Assembly (NCBI GenBank): GCA_907164885.2
Contig: OU015496.1
Location: 132,916,375 to 132,980,374, forward strand
DNA: 64,000 nt
Direction of reading: 5' to 3'
Source: Dolomedes plantarius
Taxonomy: Eukaryota; Arthropoda; Arachnida; Araneae; Dolomedidae
Positions 12,926 to 23,571 of this stretch are shown piece after piece (position 1 is the stretch's first letter; each line of letters begins with the position of its first letter). The position numbers and the translations under genes are program-made. The notes beneath the pieces were generated by a model that saw only the letters and a list, made by a program, of their open reading frames with translations, made no database searches and was not told the DNA's origin.

Positions 12926-13219
12926 TTGAATCATGATGAATATTTTAGTAGAAGATAACCAGTCAAAGATACAGTTTAAGGCTTGCTTTTATCTAAAATC
13001 TAAGATATAACTTCTTCGTAAAAGTGTATGTGTGTGTGTAGGTAGGGTGGAGTTACCATATTTCAATAAAAATATGTGTGCTCCTGAAATAAAGCAGGAT
13101 TTCTGCAATCCGGAAAGTTCAAGATTTCTAGTGTCGAACACATACACATAATACTTACTCTAGGACTTCATTAACTGTGTAAAATACTGATATTTGAGAT
13201 AGTCTATCAAAAAATGATT
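12926..13219. other. AT-rich interval with nothing recognised
   Basis: A short TG run is present at about 13028-13038. No other structure is seen. Confidence 0.5.
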
Positions 13220-13223
13220 TTAA

Positions 13224-13818
13224 CCCTTCAGCAGGCGCGCCCGTGTACAAAGTGCAACATTTTCGTAATTTTGAATGGTTTGTTTTTACATGTCAGGTTT
13301 GAATGTTCTAAGCAGTTTCTATTTATAACTACCCCCTTTCTAATGCAGATCTGATTTTCTGACCCTTGTATTCCTTTCCATTCACTGTTAGTCGGGAATT
13401 AACCGTGGTAATCCAGCGTTTATACTGGATTACAATACGAAAAAAAGCAGGAGTCGATGTAGTCGATCAAATGTGCAGCTATTACATGGTATCCCGCATA
13501 TCACGGAGATAGACAATCTCATTGTTTTTTAGGTTTTGGGACATAATAGGAGTTCATTCGAAAGTTGCCCTCAGACTCAATAAACCGGACAGTTTTGAAA
13601 TTAGGCGATTGTATCTGCATTATTTGTCCTTTAATTATAAATATATATATCTCAATATTATCAACATTTTATATCTTATAATAATACACAGAATCAATAT
13701 ATTCAATTTGAAAAATAAAAGTTTATTACAAAAGGAATAATAAAGGTTGTAAGAGATATTGCACTTTGTGCCACACGTACCTGCCGGTGTTCCAAAAATT
13801 GGCTCGCCCGCTGAAGGA
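13224..13818 (+). mobile_element. piggyBac-like element, internally deleted, TTAA flanks
   Basis: TTAA lies on both sides (13220-13223 and 13819-13822). The left end is CCCTTCAGCAGGCG and the right end is the complement of CCTTCAGCGGGCG. TTAA duplication with CCY termini is the piggyBac signature. Only about 595 bp remain, including the end of a transposase frame. Confidence 0.85.
13438..13740 (+). pseudogene. piggyBac transposase C-terminal fragment
   Basis: The frame encodes AGVDVVDQMCSYYMVSRISRR, a stop, then TISLFFRFWDIIGVHSKV. The GVDVVDQ motif holds the third catalytic Asp of piggyBac transposases, and the following hydrophobic stretch with an Asn/Gly-Ile/Val-Ser pattern is the normal continuation. 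TAG at 13510-13512 stands where the family has Trp. The first two catalytic Asp and the C-terminal zinc domain are missing, so this is a non-coding relic. Confidence 0.8.
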
Positions 13819-13822
13819 TTAA

Positions 13823-14307
13823 TAAATTTAAATGTTAATTTAATACAAAAAATAGTATTATTAAACAATATCATGTTCTTGTCATTTGTCCATGACCAAT
13901 AGCATAAACAGTCAGATTGTCCTCCATTCGTTGAGCTATTATTTGAAAATCGGATGTTTCTTCCTGCTATGTTGAAGGGAAATCTATTTTATTTCATGCT
14001 TATCTAATAATATCTATTAAAATAACAAAAAGAGGAAGAACATTTTCTCTGACATTATAAATATGCAGCAATAATTTAATATGAATAAATTTTCACTTCT
14101 AGATTGAAAAACATTATTCGGGAAAAATATTTTGCACAACTGAACACCAGGAAATTTAATTTTGTTAAACCCTGGAACCAGGCCTTTTTGAATTTTTTTA
14201 GAGTTGTTATGGCTTTTGTTAAAAAATATGTATTTTCATTTAGAGTTAAAATTTTAAAAATAGTTAAATTTTATAAAAATACTTCTTCTACCCAATTCTT
14301 TTGATTA
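13823..14307. other. AT-rich interval with nothing recognised
   Basis: No gene or repeat structure seen between the piggyBac relic and the DD41D element. A 66-codon lysine-rich frame at 14104-14304 has no known motif. Confidence 0.5.
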
Positions 14308-14309
14308 TA

Positions 14310-15608
14310 CAGAGGCTGTTCGCACATTTTTTAGACGATTTTGGTAAGCGGTAATAAAAAATCGTTTTCTGAAAAAGAAATAATTGCAATTGTACTATGT
14401 TTTTAAAAGTCAAAATTATCGTCTGCGGCTTGAAAGTTTTGTTTTTATTCAAAATGGCGTTTTTAACAAAGCAGTGGTTCGAAGGCTACATTTATGCACT
14501 TTCCGAAGAGAAATATGCATACTCCGTTATCCAAAAACGATGTGAGAGTCATGGTTTTGTGATAACTAAAGCGTCGATAAGTAATATAGACAACAAGAAA
14601 GGAAAAAAACGTCAAATTGTAGCCTCAAGTGGGACAAAAATTCCAAACGAGTATCCAAGGAAAAAACGGAAATCTTCGACTATTCGAAAGGTCCGTTGTT
14701 TAATGTTAAAAGAAAATCCCCCTAGTCAAAGGACAGTTGCAAAATCATTAAAATGCTCGGTGGCCACTGTAAACAAAATGATAAACGTTGATTTAAATCT
14801 TAAGAAAGCGAAAAAACGCAATGTGCATCGTCTTCTTCCAAATCATATCGCTGAACGCAGGACACGCTGCAGAATTCTATATGAGAAACACTTATCCAAA
14901 GAAAAATGGAAAACAATTGTCACAATAGATGAGTCATGGGTGTATTTAAAAGATTGTAACAAAAAAAGAGCCATTTATTATCATCAAATGGGAGAAAAAA
15001 ATTTAAGTACATGGTTCAAAGAATCGAAAGAAAGTTTAAAGGGATTCATAATTGTTGCTGGTTTTTCTTATAATGGCAAGTTAAAAATAAAGAGAGTGGT
15101 AAAAAATTTCAAGATTAACTCCAAATACTATCAGGAACATATTTTATCGCCAATTTTTCGGAATGAAATACCATCGCTTTACCCACAGTGCCATCAATCT
15201 GTGAGACTCCATCAGGACAAAGCTAGCAGTCACACATCAAAATCCACTGTAAATTTCCTAAAAGAAATGGAACGAAAATCTGGTATCAAGGCCATACCCT
15301 TCACTGATATCCCTACTAAATCTCCCGATGTATCACCTATGGATATTTGTGCTTTCGGACTTTTAAAATCTGCATTATCCAAACGTCGTCCCAAAACCCT
15401 TACAGGACTCTGGAAAGCTGTTCAAGAGGAATGGGATAGAATACCTCTTCTGACACTTCAAAAGGCATTATTATCCTGGAAATTGCGGTGCCGAAAGATA
15501 GTTCAGAATAAGGGATTTCAAATAGAACATTTAAAACACAAGAATTTTATGTAATTTAGTTTTGTGAATACAATATACATCGTCTAAAAAATGTGTGAAC
15601 AGCCTCTG
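14310..15608 (+). mobile_element. Tc1/mariner element family B (DD41D), complete
   Basis: The ends are 28-30 bp inverted repeats beginning CAGAGGCTGTTC and ending at AGACGAT, with a single mismatch that I can see (G/A after TTC). TA flanks both ends (14308-14309, 15609-15610). The 1.3 kb element has one undisturbed transposase frame. Relatives are the left part of the chimera (7963) and a decayed minus-strand copy at 56328-57632. It is the best candidate in this window for an autonomous element. Confidence 0.95.
14454..15554 (+). CDS. DD41D transposase, apparently intact
   Basis: The start chosen is ATG at 14454 (MAFLTKQWFEGYIYAL), giving 366 residues. An earlier in-frame ATG at 14397 would add 19. 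The N-terminal 120 residues hold two helix-turn-helix-like segments (YAYSVIQKRCESHGF; SQRTVAKSLKCSVATVNKM) with a lysine/arginine-rich linker between. The catalytic core has TIDESW (first D), LHQDKASSH (second D) and SPDVSPMDICAFG (third D). I count 41 residues between second and third D, the spacing of the DD41D (rosa-type) mariners. No stop or frameshift is seen and the TIRs are nearly perfect. Loss of activity by substitutions cannot be excluded from sequence alone. Confidence 0.92.
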   Translation: MAFLTKQWFEGYIYALSEEKYAYSVIQKRCESHGFVITKASISNIDNKKGKKRQIVASSGTKIPNEYPRKKRKSSTIRKVRCLMLKENPPSQRTVAKSLKCSVATVNKMINVDLNLKKAKKRNVHRLLPNHIAERRTRCRILYEKHLSKEKWKTIVTIDESWVYLKDCNKKRAIYYHQMGEKNLSTWFKESKESLKGFIIVAGFSYNGKLKIKRVVKNFKINSKYYQEHILSPIFRNEIPSLYPQCHQSVRLHQDKASSHTSKSTVNFLKEMERKSGIKAIPFTDIPTKSPDVSPMDICAFGLLKSALSKRRPKTLTGLWKAVQEEWDRIPLLTLQKALLSWKLRCRKIVQNKGFQIEHLKHKNFM

Positions 15609-15610
15609 TA

Positions 15611-16172
15611 GTACAACATAATCTGTATTATACAAAATAGAAGATTTTTATTTGCATGACTTTTAATCATCATTAGAAAACCCGCATGGTTTTTCCACAT
15701 TCTATACACAAATTATAAGTATGTGCCATACAAAGTACATTGTTGTCAAATTTATTTTGTTTTTCGATTTTGCTTTCTTGTGCAAAAACTACACCTTTCA
15801 TTTTTTGGAGATCAAACAACTTTTTTTTTTGTGGTTCCTCACAAAATTCCCAGAAACTTCCCTGCCGAGAAATTCGCAGAAACTGTAAAGAGAGAAAGGA
15901 AGGGGGGAAATAAGCTAATACAAGTTGTCGCAAAGTGGTCGTTTAAATCGATTTCAACTTTGGAATGCAATAAAAGTCTGAGAACGCACAGGAATGACAT
16001 GCAATTTTACAACACAAAAGAGCGAACACTCAAGGTCAGCTACACATAATTTCTCCATTGTAACTTTTAGGGAAGAGGGGTTAGACGATTACTGATTTGA
16101 TAGAAGGATTACTTGATAGAAGAAGATTACTGATTTCAGCGGCAAAAATACCGACACGCGACTACTCTCGGG
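15611..16172. other. Interval with no supported gene
   Basis: Minus-strand frame 15673-15933 ends in a short Cys-containing stretch (CMAHTYNLCIECGK) that faintly recalls the zinc tail of piggyBac transposases. There is no flanking support and I do not call it. Confidence 0.4.
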
Positions 16173-16176
16173 TTAA

Positions 16177-16417
16177 CCCTTTGATGGGTGCCGTTTGCAC
16201 AGTGCAAACGCCTAAATCTAGTATCTTTTCACTTACATTTAACGTATTCCAGTTAAATGAGCATAAAATGGTTAGTGCCGCTATCTGTTATCAGTTTCAA
16301 CAAGTAAAAATATTTTGCAACCTTTAATTTAAATTTTTTTCAAGATTCGTTACGTTAAAAAAAATGGGGGAAAAATCTCAACTGTGCTAACAGTAGAGGA
16401 TGTTGCCCCTGAAAGGG
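16177..16417. mobile_element. TTAA-flanked MITE (piggyBac type), copy 1
   Basis: TTAA at 16173-16176 and 16418-16421 flanks a 241 bp element that starts CCCTTTGATGG and ends CTGAAAGGG. An internal palindrome GTTTGCACAGTGCAAAC lies near the left end. Two relatives at 52377 and 53400 share both ends and the interior. No coding capacity. Confidence 0.88.
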
Positions 16418-16421
16418 TTAA

Positions 16422-17098
16422 GTACGTAGTTGAGGAGATCAGATGTTATTGCCAATGGATTTCCTTCACGTACATATGCACATAAAACTTAAAATGTCAG
16501 GAAAGAAATAATCCTGTAGTTGGACATGAAGTTTTTAAGGTTCCATTATCACTAGGAGAGCTAATAAATGCATCGTTTCCGTTTTAAATACGTTTTTCCC
16601 GGGTAGAGGAAAAAGTAATTTATATTTTCCTCTTACTATACCTTTAACGAGAAAATATTATTTACGTGTTTCATATTACATAATAAATATCACACTTGTG
16701 TAAAATTATCTAAGTGAGAGGATGATATAATTAGCAGATTAAACTATTCATTATATTATAAGGAAATTTCATGGGTAATTTTATTGAATTCGGAATACAT
16801 TTTAAAATACAAACCATTACGGAATGTACACATGAACGTGGTATTTACTTATCTCACAATAGCAGTAGCATTTTCATTGTGGCACGCAGTGTTAAACAGC
16901 ACCCTGCGGTAATCATCGAGCTCCACGTTTCTTTTGAAAGGGAAGCTATAAAGCTTTCTGGACTTTCACATCATTCCGTATGTGTGATGAAATGAAAATA
17001 ACATTTGAAACTAAAGTTGACTATATATCAGGCCTTACACCAGGGTTATAAAATAAACTTAGAGAATAAAATAATATATTATTTTATTCTGTATGTCA
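16422..17098. other. AT-rich interval with nothing recognised
   Basis: No motif-bearing frame or repeat structure seen. A 74-codon frame at 16771-16995 has no recognisable motif. Confidence 0.5.
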
Positions 17099-17123
17099 GA
17101 TATATATATATATATATATATAT

Positions 17124-17461
17124 TGTCGCATAGATGGTAGTCGTATGGATTGAACACACACGTAGAGGGAATACAACGCTGTTTATTAGCACACAACACT
17201 TAGCTGGTAGAACTCAGAACTGAACTCACAGGTTGAGCTACTTGCTCTTTTATCCATCAACAGAATATTCTGGAACGCCGTTCCAGGAAATTAAAGAATG
17301 ATCTAGCAACTTCTAGAACTAACAGAAATAGAATTAGAATTAAATTAAATTAAATTAAATTAAAATAATGTAGAGCTTCGAACCGGGAACCTCTTGCTCA
17401 GCAGTCCGGTGCGTTGACCAATCAGCAACAGAGTCTTTGACGGGAAAGGCTTTAAGCGGCA
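17124..17461 (-). repeat. 3' LTR of the gypsy element
   Basis: Read on the minus strand it begins TGCCGCTTAAAG and ends ATGCGACA, the standard TG...CA borders. It is preceded by a purine-rich tract (AAGGAGGGAGCAA at 17462-17474), the plus-strand primer for reverse transcription. An AATAAA polyadenylation signal lies about 55 bp before its end. Midway it holds A-box-like (TTGGTCAACGCACCGG) and B-box-like (GGTTCGAAGC) stretches reminiscent of a tRNA, though the stems do not pair well. Confidence 0.8.
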
Positions 17462-17505
17462 TTGCTCCCTCCTTAGAAGAACAGCGTCCCGCTGTCCCAG
17501 GTTGC

Positions 17506-19013
17506 CTAACTGCTAGCAACTTTTGATCTGGAACGTGTCTGTGGTCCGATGTAATCATTCTTTACATTGGTAGGCGGATCCTCTTCACAATGGCCGTCTT
17601 CAGATGTTGAAGAATCACCATTCGGATGTTGTGCTTGTAATTCAGCGTCGTAGTAAGGCTTCATTCTAAGAACATGGACAGTGTCTATCGTTTTCCGGCG
17701 TCTTGATGTTGGCTCATAGTCTTGGACTTCGTAGGTTACGTCAGATAATCGTCGTAACACCTGGTATGGTCCGAAGTATTTTTTAAGCAGTTTCTCGGAC
17801 AAGCCTACTTTCCGAACAGGCGTGAAAATCCATACTAAATCTCCAGGTGCATAGGACACCACCCTGTGCTTGGAATTATAACGCCGACGGTCCTTTTCTT
17901 GCGCATCTAGGGTTCGTAGTCTGGCTAACTGCCTTGCCTCTTCGGTTTTCACGACAAGATGCTTAGTATAGTCGTTCTCCACGTCAGGGCAGAAGGGGAA
18001 AAGTGTGTCGAGCGTTGTTTCGGCTTCTCGGCCATGAAGTAAGTAGAAAGGTGTGAATCCGGTTACATCCTGTTTAGCGGTGTTGTAAGCGAAGGTCACA
18101 AACGGCAGTATCTCGTCCCAGTTTCTCTGTTCTACGTCTACGTACATGGATAACATGTCGCCTAGTGTTTTGTTGAATCGCTCAGTAAGGCCATTGGTCT
18201 GGGGATGGTAGGCTGTCGTCATTCGATGACTAATGTTACACAACCGGATGATATCTGAAACAAGTCTTGATTGAAACACTTGCCCTCGATCGGTGATGAT
18301 AACTCGGGGCGCTCCATGTTTTAGAAGTATATCTTCGACGAGGAACCTCGCTAATTCCGCAGCTTCAGCAGTTTTCAGGGCTTTTGTAATAGCATAGCGA
18401 CTCAAATAGTCGGTGCAGACTACGATCCATTTATTTCCAGTGGTCGAATTTGGAAAACGCCCAAGGAGATATATCCCAATGCGATGAAATGGCGCAACAG
18501 CAGGCGGTATAGGCATTAGATGACCCGGTGGCTTCTGTGGAACGGCTTTCCTACGCTGGCATTCCCGGCAGTGCATGACATATCGTCGCACATTTCGGTA
18601 GAGCCCTGGCCAGTGGAACCGCTTCCTTATTCTGTCGTACGTTTTGACGAATCCTAGATGTCCGGCCGTGGGTGCGTCATGGAAACATTGAAGAATGTCT
18701 TGACGTAGATGCTTTGGAATGACAGGAAGCCATTTCTTGCCGGATGGATCGAAACTCTTTTTACATAGTACGTCTTCAATCAGCTCAAATTCTCCTTTCA
18801 CTGTTTCGCCATTTCCTAGAGTCCGTATTAACTCCGCAAGTCTTGGATCTTTTCTTTGTTCGTCAGCAACGTTAGCAAAATCTATAGCGGCGATGACTTC
18901 CGATGGTATATTGTCTTCTTCCAATGGATTTCGGGACAAACTATCAGCGTCCTTGTGTTTCTTTCCGCTCTTGTACTTTGGTGGAGGCGCCGGGACGGGA
19001 AAGGCTTTAAGCG
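17506..19013 (-). pseudogene. Gypsy pol fragment: RNase H end plus integrase
   Basis: The open frame (to 19098) begins in flanking DNA and the LTR stub. Pol homology starts at about YKSGKKHKDADSLSRNPL, the end of the RNase H domain. The integrase zinc domain follows with H...H (FHDAPTAGHLG) and CRECQ. The catalytic core has D in VCTDYLSRY, D in ITDRGQVF and E in HPQTNGLTERFN, with 35 residues between the second D and the E. The C-terminal GPY/F module is KYFGPYQVLRRLSDVTYEV, and a short acidic tail ends at 17506. The retained part is uninterrupted. It would normally insert the reverse-transcribed DNA; here the reverse transcriptase and gag are absent, so it cannot act on its own. Confidence 0.9.
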
Positions 19014-19016
19014 GCA
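18994..19016 (-). repeat. Stub of the 5' LTR
   Basis: The 23 bp match the start of the 3' LTR exactly (TGCCGCTTAAAGCCTTTCCC and three further bases) and lie at the outer border of the element. They are fused to pol, which marks the internal deletion junction. Confidence 0.85.
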
Positions 19017-19027
19017 ATATATATATA

Positions 19028-21702
19028 CTAGCGGCCCGTCCCGACTTTGTCCGGGTTGAACAAAATATTATACCAATAAATTTCCAGTTGATAGTCAATA
19101 AATTGTAAATCTTTTTTTTACCTTAATAATAACCTAAATAATACCTTAAATTAATTTTATGTTAGTTAATAATTAAAATAAATTTTTTAAAAGAAAAAGG
19201 CGTGCCGGAGAACGGCTAGGTTCGAATCGTTAGCGTCAGAACAGAAGCCCACCGTGATAGCACCACGATAAGGATCGTTGAATCTTCGGAACAAAAAGCG
19301 GTAGAAGACAGTAGCGGAAACAATGGAGATTGTTAGGATTAAGCCCCTAACTTTATTTCTACTGATCAGATATACATAATATATAGCCTATGTCCATCTG
19401 GAATAATGTACCTTTCAAACAGTGAAAGAATTTTTCAAATAGGTACAGTGGTTCTGAAGATTACCCTCCACGTACAAAATCGCTCTCTCCCTTTATATAT
19501 AAGTATAGATAGCACTACGCTAAGGATCGTTGAAGACTTCGGCACAAAAAGCGGTAGAGGACAGTAGCGGTAACAATGGAGATTGTTAGGATTAAGCCCC
19601 CTAACTTTATTTATACTGATCAGATATACATAATATATAGCCTATGACCATCTGGAATAATGTACCTTTCAAACAGTGAAAGAATTTTTCAAATGGGTAC
19701 AGTGGTTCTGAAGATTACCCTCCACGTACAAAATCGCCCTCTCTCTTTATTTATAAGTATAGATAGCACCACGCTAAGGATCGTTGAAGACTTCGGCACA
19801 AAAAGCGGTAGAGGACAGTAGCGGTAACAATGGAGATTGTTAGGATTAAGCCCCCTAACTTTATTTATACTGATCAGATATACATAATATATAGCCTATG
19901 ACCATCTGGAATAATGTACCTTTCAAACAGTGAAAGGATTTTTCAAATGGGTACAGTGGTTATGAAGATTACCCTCCACGTACAAAATCGCTCTCTCTCT
20001 TTATATATAAGTATAGATAGCACCACGCTAAGGATCGTTGAAGACTTCGGCACAAAAAGCGGTAGACGACAGTAGCGGTAATAATGGAGATTGTTAGGAT
20101 TAAGCCCCTAACTTTATTTCTACTGATCAGATATACATAATATATAGCCTATGACCATCTGGAATAATGTACCTTTCAAACAGTGAAAGAATTTTTCAAA
20201 TTGGTAAAAGTGGTTCTGAAGATTACCCTCCACGTACAAAATCGCTCTTTCTCTTTATATATAAGTATAGATAGCACCACGCTAAGGATCGTTGATGACT
20301 TCGGCACAAAAAGCGGTAGAGGACAGTAGCGGTAACAATGGAGATTGTTAGGATTAAGCCCCCTAACTTTATTTCTACTGATCAGATATACATAATATAT
20401 AGCCTATGACCATCTGGAATAATGTACCTTTCAAATAGTGAAAGAATTTTTCAAATAGGTACAGTGGTTCTGAAGATTACCCTTCACGTACAAAATCGCT
20501 CTCTCTCTTTATATATAAGTATAGATAGCACCACGCTAAGGATCGTTGAAGACTTCGGCACAAAAAGCGGTAGAGGACAGTAGCGGTAACAATGGAGATT
20601 GTTAGGATTAAGCCCCTAACTTTATTTCTACTGATTAGATATACATAATATATAGCCTATGACCATCTGGAATAATGTACCTTTCAAACAGTGAAAGAAT
20701 TTTTCAAATAGGTACAGTGGTTCTGAAGATTACCCTTCACGTACAAAATCAATCGCTCTCTCTCTTTATATATAAGTATAGATAGCACCACGCTAAGGAT
20801 CGTTGAACACTTCGGCACAAAAAGCGGTATGGTCATAGGCTATATATTATGTATATCTAATCAGTAGAAATAAAGTTAGGGGCTTAATCCTAACAATCTC
20901 CATTGTTACCGCTACTGTCCTCTGCCGCTTTTTGTGCCGAAGTCTTCAACGATCTTTAGAGTGGTGCTATCTATACTTATATATAAAGAGAGAGAGCGAT
21001 TTTGTACGTGGAGGGTAATCTTCAGAACCACTGTACCTATTTGAAAAATTCTTTCACTGTTTGAAAGGTACATTATTCCAGATGGTCATAGGCTATATAT
21101 TATGTATATCTGATCAGTAGAAATAAAGTTAGGGGCTTAATCCTAACAATCTCCATTGTTACCGCTACTGTCCTCTACCGCTTTTTGTGACGAAGTCTTC
21201 AACGATCCTTAGCGTGGTGCTATCTATACTTATATATAAAGATAGAGCGATTTTGTACGTGGAGGGTAATCTTCAGAACCACTGTACCTATTTGAAAAAT
21301 TCTTTCACTGTTTGAAAGGTACAGTATTCCAGATGGACATAGGCTATATATTATGTATATCTGATCCGTAGAAATAAAGTTAGGGGCTTAATCCTAACAA
21401 TCTCCATTGTTTCTGCTACTGTCTTCTACCGCTTTTTGTTCCGAAGATTTCAACGATCCTTATCGTGGTGCTATCGCGGTGGGCTTCTGTTCTGACGCTA
21501 GCGGTTCGAACCTAGCCGTTCTCCGGCATGCCTTTTTCTTTAAAAAATTTATTTTAATTATTAACTAACATAAAATTAATTTAAGGTATTATTTAGGTTA
21601 TTATTAAGGTAAAAAAAATATTTACAATTTATTGGCTATCAACTGGAAATTTATTGGTATAATATTTTGTTCAACCCGGACAAAGTCGGGACGGGCCGCT
21701 AG
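19028..21702. mobile_element. Two Helitrons joined 5' to 5', with a tandemly amplified 5' segment
   Basis: Both outer ends are Helitron-like 3' termini. At 21702 a CCCG/CGGG hairpin (CCCGGACAAAGTCGGG) precedes CTAG followed by T. At 19028 the same terminus is inverted. Inside, each half carries a 5' segment of about 254 bp that starts TCTATACTTATATATAAAG after an A. On the left half it is repeated about six times (boundaries near 19261, 19513, 19767, 20021, 20275, 20529 and 20786). On the right half it is repeated about 2.5 times (TC at 20970 and 21223). The orientation flips at about 20830. No RepHel coding sequence is present, so it is non-autonomous. Confidence 0.85.
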
Positions 21703-21959
21703 TATATATATATAGATATAGATTAAACGTTTGTCACTTGGAGAAACGTTTAATTGACAAAACGTTTACAATATAGACGTTTACAATATAAACGTTTACA
21801 ATTGACAAACGTTTATAGATACATATTGGTATCTCAAAATTAGAGTAAGAGATGAAATAAAAATACAAAAATAAAAAAAGGATTTTAAGTAAAGAATGTG
21901 TTTTTAATTATTTTAAGCACCTAAAATAATATTCAAATTAATATTACGTTACTTAATAA
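21703..21959. repeat. (TA)n followed by a short AAACGTTT-rich repeat
   Basis: Several copies of an AAACGTTTA-type motif lie at about 21724-21815 (for example AAACGTTTACAAT), some inverted. They are followed by plain AT-rich DNA up to the next TIR element. Confidence 0.7.
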
Positions 21960-23389
21960 TTGTGTGCACGTCCGCCATCTTGGATTTTTTTTGCGTCAAC
22001 TTGGCGATTTTACCGTGTTTTGAGGAGTGGAAAAATTCTCGCCAATGTGTTTTAAGCGGTATTTTCAAAACGCTGGACTTTTTTTAGCTTTTTTAATAAA
22101 AACCACCTGTTTAAATTATGAAACTTAGAAAAGTTTTTGAAAAATCATTTAAACGTTGGACTTGGATTTATTTTTGGGTTTTTGATAAAAACCACTTTTT
22201 TCTGAAAAAATCATTCTCAAATATTGGAAATTTTGGGTTTTTCTTTTAGCTTTTTTAATAAAAACGACCTTTTTAAATTGTGAAACTTAGAAATATTTTT
22301 GAAAAATCATTTAATCGTTGGACTGAGATTTTTTTGTCATTTTTAATTAAAAACTACCTTTTCAAATTATGATCCATATGAAAAATTTGGTCAAATGAAT
22401 TTTACTTACAGATAAAATTTCAATGCCATCTATTCAGTTTGCCCTAACTCTTTGACTAATAGCAATGAATCACCAAAATATTATGCCAATATATTGTTAA
22501 TTAGAAAAAAAAAATACAGCATTTTCGTACCACCTAAATAACTTGCAATTTAAAAATTATCTAAAATTCAGCTTTGAAAAATGTAAAATAATTATGAACC
22601 CATAAATTTATGGTGAGTAACCAGATCCTCTTTTTTTTTTTTTTTTGGTTAGGGCATTGTGGTAATGAAATTTTACTTCAGATTTGACCTTAACGAAATA
22701 TTTGGTGCATACAATAAAATCGGGACAAGGATTATTTGACCATTTATCCGGCTGTGTTGGAAATAAGAAGAAAAAAAAACCTTTTCCTAAACCAATAACT
22801 TAACCTTAACTAACTTTTTAACTTAGGTTCCTGGGGAGAGAGAAGTTGAACTTCAGTTATTTAAATTTATTTGTTATCACTACAGTTTTATACAGTTATC
22901 ATTACAGTTATCATTACAGTTATCACTATCAGTTTTGTTTCCACTACAACTTGGAATTTTAAAATGTATACTGTATTTTACATTTTACGAAAAAATGATG
23001 GCAGATAATTTTTACTTCAAATAAATGAAATGGTGTATCATTATAGTATACTAATTGACAATCGATAAACAAAATTAAAAGCAACTTAAATTTAATAAGT
23101 TAACGAAAAACTGATAATGGATTCAAAAATTTTCAACAAAAAGACTCTTAGTTTTAAAAATAATTTACTCTTTTGAGTATAGTCAATTTGACTCAGATTT
23201 CCAGGTCAAGGCCAAGATCTGACCTAAAATTATTATACTGTAATTAAAAGATCATATCAGAAATAACTGTTTGATCTTAAAATTAGAGAATTTGACATTG
23301 GGTTATTTTTACCAGAACGCAATAATTATCGCCATGCGAAATGCGCCAAACCCTGGCGGAAAAATCCAAGATGGCGGCCGTGCACACAA
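21960..23389. mobile_element. Unclassified non-autonomous TIR element
   Basis: The left end TTGTGTGCACGTCCGCCATC is matched by the right end inverted with one mismatch (GTCC against GGCC). Similarity continues through CTTGGATTTTT. The 1.43 kb interior is AT-rich, with no frame longer than about 60 codons. It contains repeated stretches (TTTTTAATAAAAAC-type motifs at about 22090-22350 and ACAGTTATCA repeats at about 22890-22930). I could not find a convincing target duplication, so the superfamily is open. Confidence 0.7.
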
Positions 23390-23401
23390 ATCTAGAGTAT
23401 C

Positions 23402-23570
23402 CCCCCTAACTTTATTTCTACTGATCAGATATACATAATATATAGCCTATGTCCATCTGGAATAATGTACCTTTCAAACAGTGAAAGAATTTTTCAAATA
23501 GGTGCAGTGGTTCCGGAGATTACCCTCCACGTACAAAATCTGTTCTCTCTTTATATATTAGTATAGATAT
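23402..23570 (-). mobile_element. Solo Helitron 5' end
   Basis: Read on the minus strand it starts A|TCTATACTAATATATAAAG and follows the 5' unit of the Helitron at 19028-21702 for about 170 bp. It then breaks off at the border of the unclassified TIR element. Confidence 0.8.
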
Positions 23571-23571
23571 T

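Larger units (their letters stand above)
17124..19016 (-). mobile_element. Ty3/gypsy LTR retrotransposon, internally deleted
   Basis: Minus-strand element inside a (TA)n tract. A full 3' LTR (17124-17461) follows a polypurine tract, and most of the integrase region of pol is present. The first 23 bp of the 5' LTR (18994-19016) join directly to the RNase H end of pol. The rest of the 5' LTR, the primer site, gag, protease and reverse transcriptase are gone. Both outer borders lie in TA repeats, so a target duplication cannot be read. Confidence 0.88.

Noticed and set aside
15673..15933. Cys-containing frame resembling a piggyBac zinc tail
   Set aside because: Too short, no catalytic part upstream and no TTAA-flanked element around it.
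17140..17350. A separate simple repeat (TTAAA)n at about 17337-17362
   Set aside because: It is a short run inside the LTR and needs no separate entry.
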